Assembly (NCBI RefSeq): GCF_030705305.1
Contig: NZ_JAUZEE010000006.1
Coordinates: 62,001-126,000, forward strand
Source of the DNA: Leptothrix discophora
GTDB taxonomy: Bacteria; Pseudomonadota; Gammaproteobacteria; Burkholderiales; Burkholderiaceae_C
Length of the DNA stretch: 64,000 bases
Reading direction: 5' to 3'
Shown here in pieces: positions 61,100 to 64,000 of the stretch. The position numbers and the translations under genes are program-made. The notes beneath the pieces were generated by a model that saw only the letters and a list, made by a program, of their open reading frames with translations, was not told the DNA's origin and ran no database searches. Within the stretch, counting starts at the first letter, position 1. The number at the start of each line of letters is the position of its first letter.

Positions 61100-62923
61100 T
61101 CAGCCCGGACAGCCGTCGACCTGCCGCGCGCCGGGGCGGCACAGGTCGCGGTCCAGCCACAGCTCGTAGACGTCGCCGGCCGGACGGGCCAGCCGCAGGT
61201 GGACCAGATCGGCGGTCTGGCCGACCTGGTCGCTCGACATCCGCCGCATCCAGCGCGCCAGGCCCTGGTGGCTGGCGCCCTGGCTGCGGATCTCCGTGCG
61301 GCTGGGGGCCTGGTCGCCGACCAGCGCCAGTTCCGGCACCCGCCAGCCGGCCTCGGCCAGCTGCGTGGCCAGGCGCATCGCCAGCGGGCGCTGGGCCTCG
61401 TCGGCCAGCTGGATGTAGACGATGGGCTGCGGCAGGCGGGTGTAGCCGGTGATGCGCTCGCGCACCTGCTCGGCCTGGGCGCGGGCCTCGGGGCCCAGCA
61501 CGGCGGCGGTGTCGACGAAGCGCAGCACCGCCTGCCGGTGCAGTACCAGCGTCAGCGGGCTGGCCTGTTCGAGCAGGCCCAGCGTGTAGCGCGCGGCCTC
61601 GGCCACGGCGGCCGAACCGGCGCGGTGCAGCAGGTTGGCCTCGGCCCGCTCGACGGCCATCGGCAGCACGTCCGAATGCAGCTGGCTGGAGACGGTCAGC
61701 TCGCTGGCGGCGCTCCAGCGCAGCTGCGGGTCGGCCGCGTAGAGCGCGTCCAGCCGCTGCGCCAGCTCGCGTTGCAGTTCCGAGGATGCCGGCACGCGCG
61801 AGGCGAGCAGCGCCAGCGCCGGCGCGTCGGCACCGAACAGCAGGTCGCTGGAGGGAGGCGGGCGCAGCGCGGCCAGGGCGGCCCGCTCGGCATGGGCGGC
61901 CACGGCCTCGATGTCCGGGCGAACGGACTTGCCGGCCGCACGCGCCGGGCCGCTGCCGGCGGCGGTCGGCTCCGCCGGGATCACCAGCCCGCCATCGGCC
62001 AGGACCGAGGCGACCGGTTCGACCGCCAGCCGATCGGTCGGCCGCAGGACCGCGCCCGGCTCGTCGTCGTCGGACAGCACGGCCATCAGCCGCAGGGCCT
62101 CCTGGCGGCGCGCGGCGGGCAGGCCGTCGTGGTCGCGCAGGGCGGCCGACAGGTGCAGGCGGGCCTGCACCAGGTCGTGCTCGCGCACCAGCAGGTGGGC
62201 GAGCTGGACATGCGCCAGGCCCAGTTCGGGCGCGGCCTCCAGCGCGCGTTCGTAGGCCCGCCGGGCGGCGACCAGGTCGGGCGTGACCGAGAACTGGGCC
62301 TGCTGCGCCAGCGTCATCTGGGCCTGGGCCTCGCGCTCGTCCATCGCCGCCAGCCCGACATGGGTCGCCGCGCCGATGGCCAGCGCCAGCGCACCGACAC
62401 CGGCGAGCTGGCGCCAGGTCCGGCTGGCCGGCGCGCTGGCCTCGGCCAGCGGCGCGTCGCGCTCGTCGGGCAGGAAGCCCAGCGTCGCCAGCTCGGTGGC
62501 CAGTGCCGCCAGGTCGGTGCCCCAGTGGCTCTGGCGCAGCGCCAGCGCCGGCTGCGCGGCCAGCGAGACCAGGTCGGGCGGCAGGCCGTGGGCCATCAGG
62601 GGCGGCGTCTGGTCGATCCGCAGCGCCTGCAGGTGGGCCCGGCCGGCCTGGGCGGCCAGCAGGTGGCGGCGCACCGGCTCGATCGGGGCCTGCGCGCCGT
62701 CCGCGCCGGGGTCGGCTGGCAGGTCGGCGTAGTCGGGCGTCAGCAGCACCAGCAGCACGCTGCCGGGGCCGAGCAACTCGGAGACCTCGACATCGTCCTG
62801 GCGCTCGACCAGGTCGATGACCGGCTCGCCGAACAGCTCGCGCAGCCCGACGGCCAGACGCTGCGCGGCGCGCGCACCGGCGGCGCCCCGGTGGCTCAGG
62901 CAGATCGGTGCGTGGACGGGCAT
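61100..62923 (-). CDS. TIR-like/TPR membrane protein linked to a metacaspase
   Basis: The 607-residue protein is not a named family. Residues ~1-75 look like a TIR-type alpha/beta domain (ICLSHRGAAGARAAQRLAVG and VLLVLLTPDYADL). A transmembrane segment follows near 170-190 (LAGVGALALAIGAATHVGL). TPR-like helices lie at about 205-275 (AARRAYERALEAAPELGLAHV). The C-terminal part contains PIVYIQLADEAQRPLAMRL, resembling domains in bacterial signalling ATPase/caspase proteins. The gene starts 23 bases after the metacaspase stop, so they are one operon. A sensor or adaptor for the protease is a plausible role. Confidence 0.75.
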   Translation of the reverse strand: MPVHAPICLSHRGAAGARAAQRLAVGLRELFGEPVIDLVERQDDVEVSELLGPGSVLLVLLTPDYADLPADPGADGAQAPIEPVRRHLLAAQAGRAHLQALRIDQTPPLMAHGLPPDLVSLAAQPALALRQSHWGTDLAALATELATLGFLPDERDAPLAEASAPASRTWRQLAGVGALALAIGAATHVGLAAMDEREAQAQMTLAQQAQFSVTPDLVAARRAYERALEAAPELGLAHVQLAHLLVREHDLVQARLHLSAALRDHDGLPAARRQEALRLMAVLSDDDEPGAVLRPTDRLAVEPVASVLADGGLVIPAEPTAAGSGPARAAGKSVRPDIEAVAAHAERAALAALRPPPSSDLLFGADAPALALLASRVPASSELQRELAQRLDALYAADPQLRWSAASELTVSSQLHSDVLPMAVERAEANLLHRAGSAAVAEAARYTLGLLEQASPLTLVLHRQAVLRFVDTAAVLGPEARAQAEQVRERITGYTRLPQPIVYIQLADEAQRPLAMRLATQLAEAGWRVPELALVGDQAPSRTEIRSQGASHQGLARWMRRMSSDQVGQTADLVHLRLARPAGDVYELWLDRDLCRPGARQVDGCPG

Positions 62924-62946
62924 GGTCGGCTGGGATGGGGAATGGG

Positions 62947-63972
62947 TCAGATCAGGATCGGCGCCTGCGTCAGCAGGGTCGCCACCGGGCCCAGCGTGTA
63001 CAGGTTGGGCGACTGTGTCGGCGGCAGGCCGGCGCGGATGCGGCTGTGGAACAGGCGGTGGTTGCCCTTGAACTTGCCGCCGTTCCAGACCTTCAGCAGC
63101 TGCTCGGTGAAGGCGCCGTTGTGCTCGCCGTCCATCGAGGTCTGGTTGTCCTGGCAGCCCGAAATCAGCACCACCGAGGCCTTGAAGCGGCTGACGATGC
63201 CGGTCAGGCGCGTGCTGTTGGGCGCGATCGTCAGGCTGGCCAGCACCGCGTCCGGATCGGCGCTGGCGGCGCGGCCGGCCGCCGTCCTGGCGATGTCGCG
63301 CTGGAGCTTGTCGTAGAAGGCCTGGTGGGCCGCGTAGGTGCGCCGCGCGACGGCGGTGGGCATCTGGCGCGGGCGCGGGCCGATGGGTGAGAGGCCGGGG
63401 ATGGGCGGGGCGGCGCGGACCGAGGTGCCGCTGTGGCAGCTGTCGGTCAGCACGAGGATGCGCACGCCGGTGGCGAAGCGGCTCAGCGCGAGGTAGGTCT
63501 CGTCGTCGATCAGCTGGCTGTCGTAGAGGCACCAGGTCTCGTCGAGCTTGTCGTCCTCGTCACCGGTGACGTCGTCGACCTGGCCGCCGTGGCCCGAGAA
63601 GGACAGCAGGAAGTAGTCGCCCGAGACCAGCTTCTGCGCCGCCTTGTCCAGCTCGGCCAGCACCCGGGCGCGGGTCGCGGCCTTGGTCAGCAGCACGGTC
63701 GGCTTGATGCCGCGCGAGGTCGCGACGGCGGCCATGTCGCGGGCATCGGCCTCGCAGGCCACCAGGTCACCCGACCAGCCGCCGTAGTGCTTCGGGCTGA
63801 CCGAGTTCAGGCCGATGTGCAGCGACAGGCCGATCGGCTTGCGCGCTGCCGGGGCAACGACCTTGCTGCCGGTCTTTTTCGCGGCCGCGCGCTTCGTGGC
63901 GGCGACCTGTTTCGTCGCGGCCTTCCGGGCGGTCGTCTGTTGCGCGGCTGTCTCGGTACGGGCTTGTGCCAT
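62947..63972 (-). CDS. caspase family protein (bacterial metacaspase, peptidase C14)
   Basis: The 341-residue protease has the caspase-fold dyad: H128 in FSGHGGQ and C179 in LTDSCHSGT. Other family marks are [12 protein letters not shown] and [17 protein letters not shown], and a Q/D-rich region near residue 140. The first ~45 residues are very rich in Ala, Lys and Thr, resembling histone-H1-like tails, and may bind nucleic acid or act as a propeptide. The gene lies just upstream of the TIR-like gene. The combination recalls regulated-proteolysis and defence modules where a caspase is activated by a sensor protein. Confidence 0.92.
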   Translation of the reverse strand: MAQARTETAAQQTTARKAATKQVAATKRAAAKKTGSKVVAPAARKPIGLSLHIGLNSVSPKHYGGWSGDLVACEADARDMAAVATSRGIKPTVLLTKAATRARVLAELDKAAQKLVSGDYFLLSFSGHGGQVDDVTGDEDDKLDETWCLYDSQLIDDETYLALSRFATGVRILVLTDSCHSGTSVRAAPPIPGLSPIGPRPRQMPTAVARRTYAAHQAFYDKLQRDIARTAAGRAASADPDAVLASLTIAPNSTRLTGIVSRFKASVVLISGCQDNQTSMDGEHNGAFTEQLLKVWNGGKFKGNHRLFHSRIRAGLPPTQSPNLYTLGPVATLLTQAPILI

Positions 63973-64000
63973 GTCTTGCTCCTGAGCGTTCGTGATCTTG

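Overview
The window is very GC-rich DNA (about 70 % G+C by eye) and almost fully coding, with short intergenic gaps and many 4-bp ATGA or GTGA gene overlaps. Gene content (FolD/PurU, a c5-type cytochrome beside tRNA-Arg, sugar ABC systems, several LacI regulators, a multicopper oxidase with an SCO protein, c-di-GMP proteins) suggests a free-living betaproteobacterium of order Burkholderiales, perhaps the Leptothrix/Sphaerotilus/Rubrivivax group. That placement is inference. No insertion sequence, prophage, CRISPR array or rRNA was seen.

Layout. 0-5.2 kb: the end of an SDR gene, an APH-fold kinase, an AEC transporter and a GH3 beta-glucosidase. 5.2-16.5 kb: a catabolic island resembling the rhizopine (moc) locus. 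It holds FolD, PurU, a MocE-like Rieske ferredoxin, RpiR and LacI regulators, a Gfo/Idh/MocA dehydrogenase, a PanB-like C1 enzyme, a hydroxypyruvate-isomerase-like TIM barrel, a di-iron hydroxylase and a three-gene ribose-type ABC importer. 16.5-25.5 kb: a tightly coupled six-gene minus-strand operon. It encodes a large di-haem c-type lipoprotein, a GMC flavoenzyme, a small unknown protein, a membrane protein with a duplicated motif, a DyP peroxidase and a catalase-like protein. I consider this the best candidate for an undescribed redox system.

25.6-31.7 kb: a GGDEF protein, an IclR regulator divergent from an orphan TRAP binding protein, a ribitol-dehydrogenase-like SDR, a 23-bp tandem repeat, tRNA-Arg(CCG) and a membrane-anchored cytochrome c. 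31.7-43.6 kb: a galactoside regulon. The GH42 beta-galactosidase, binding protein, two permeases and GalE form one operon. A LacI protein is divergent from it, followed by a second binding protein, a GH4 alpha-galactosidase and another LacI protein. Matching operator-like palindromes lie in front of the GH42 gene and the first lacI gene.

43.6-47.0 kb: a coupled operon of a CPA2 antiporter, a GCS2-type gamma-glutamyl ligase and a class I amidotransferase. 47.0-50.2 kb: a long leader, a CotA-like multicopper oxidase and an SCO copper chaperone. 50.2-56.9 kb: an S41 lipoprotein peptidase, a ThuA/Gfo-Idh/MFS sugar operon with a divergent AraC regulator, and a PEBP protein. 57.2-64 kb: a degenerate GGDEF-EAL protein, a fluoroacetate-dehalogenase-like hydrolase, an SDR, and a TIR-like/TPR protein with a metacaspase.

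Several modules pair periplasmic capture of a sugar or polyol with a dedicated oxidoreductase and a local repressor, as expected of a heterotroph using plant-derived glycosides.
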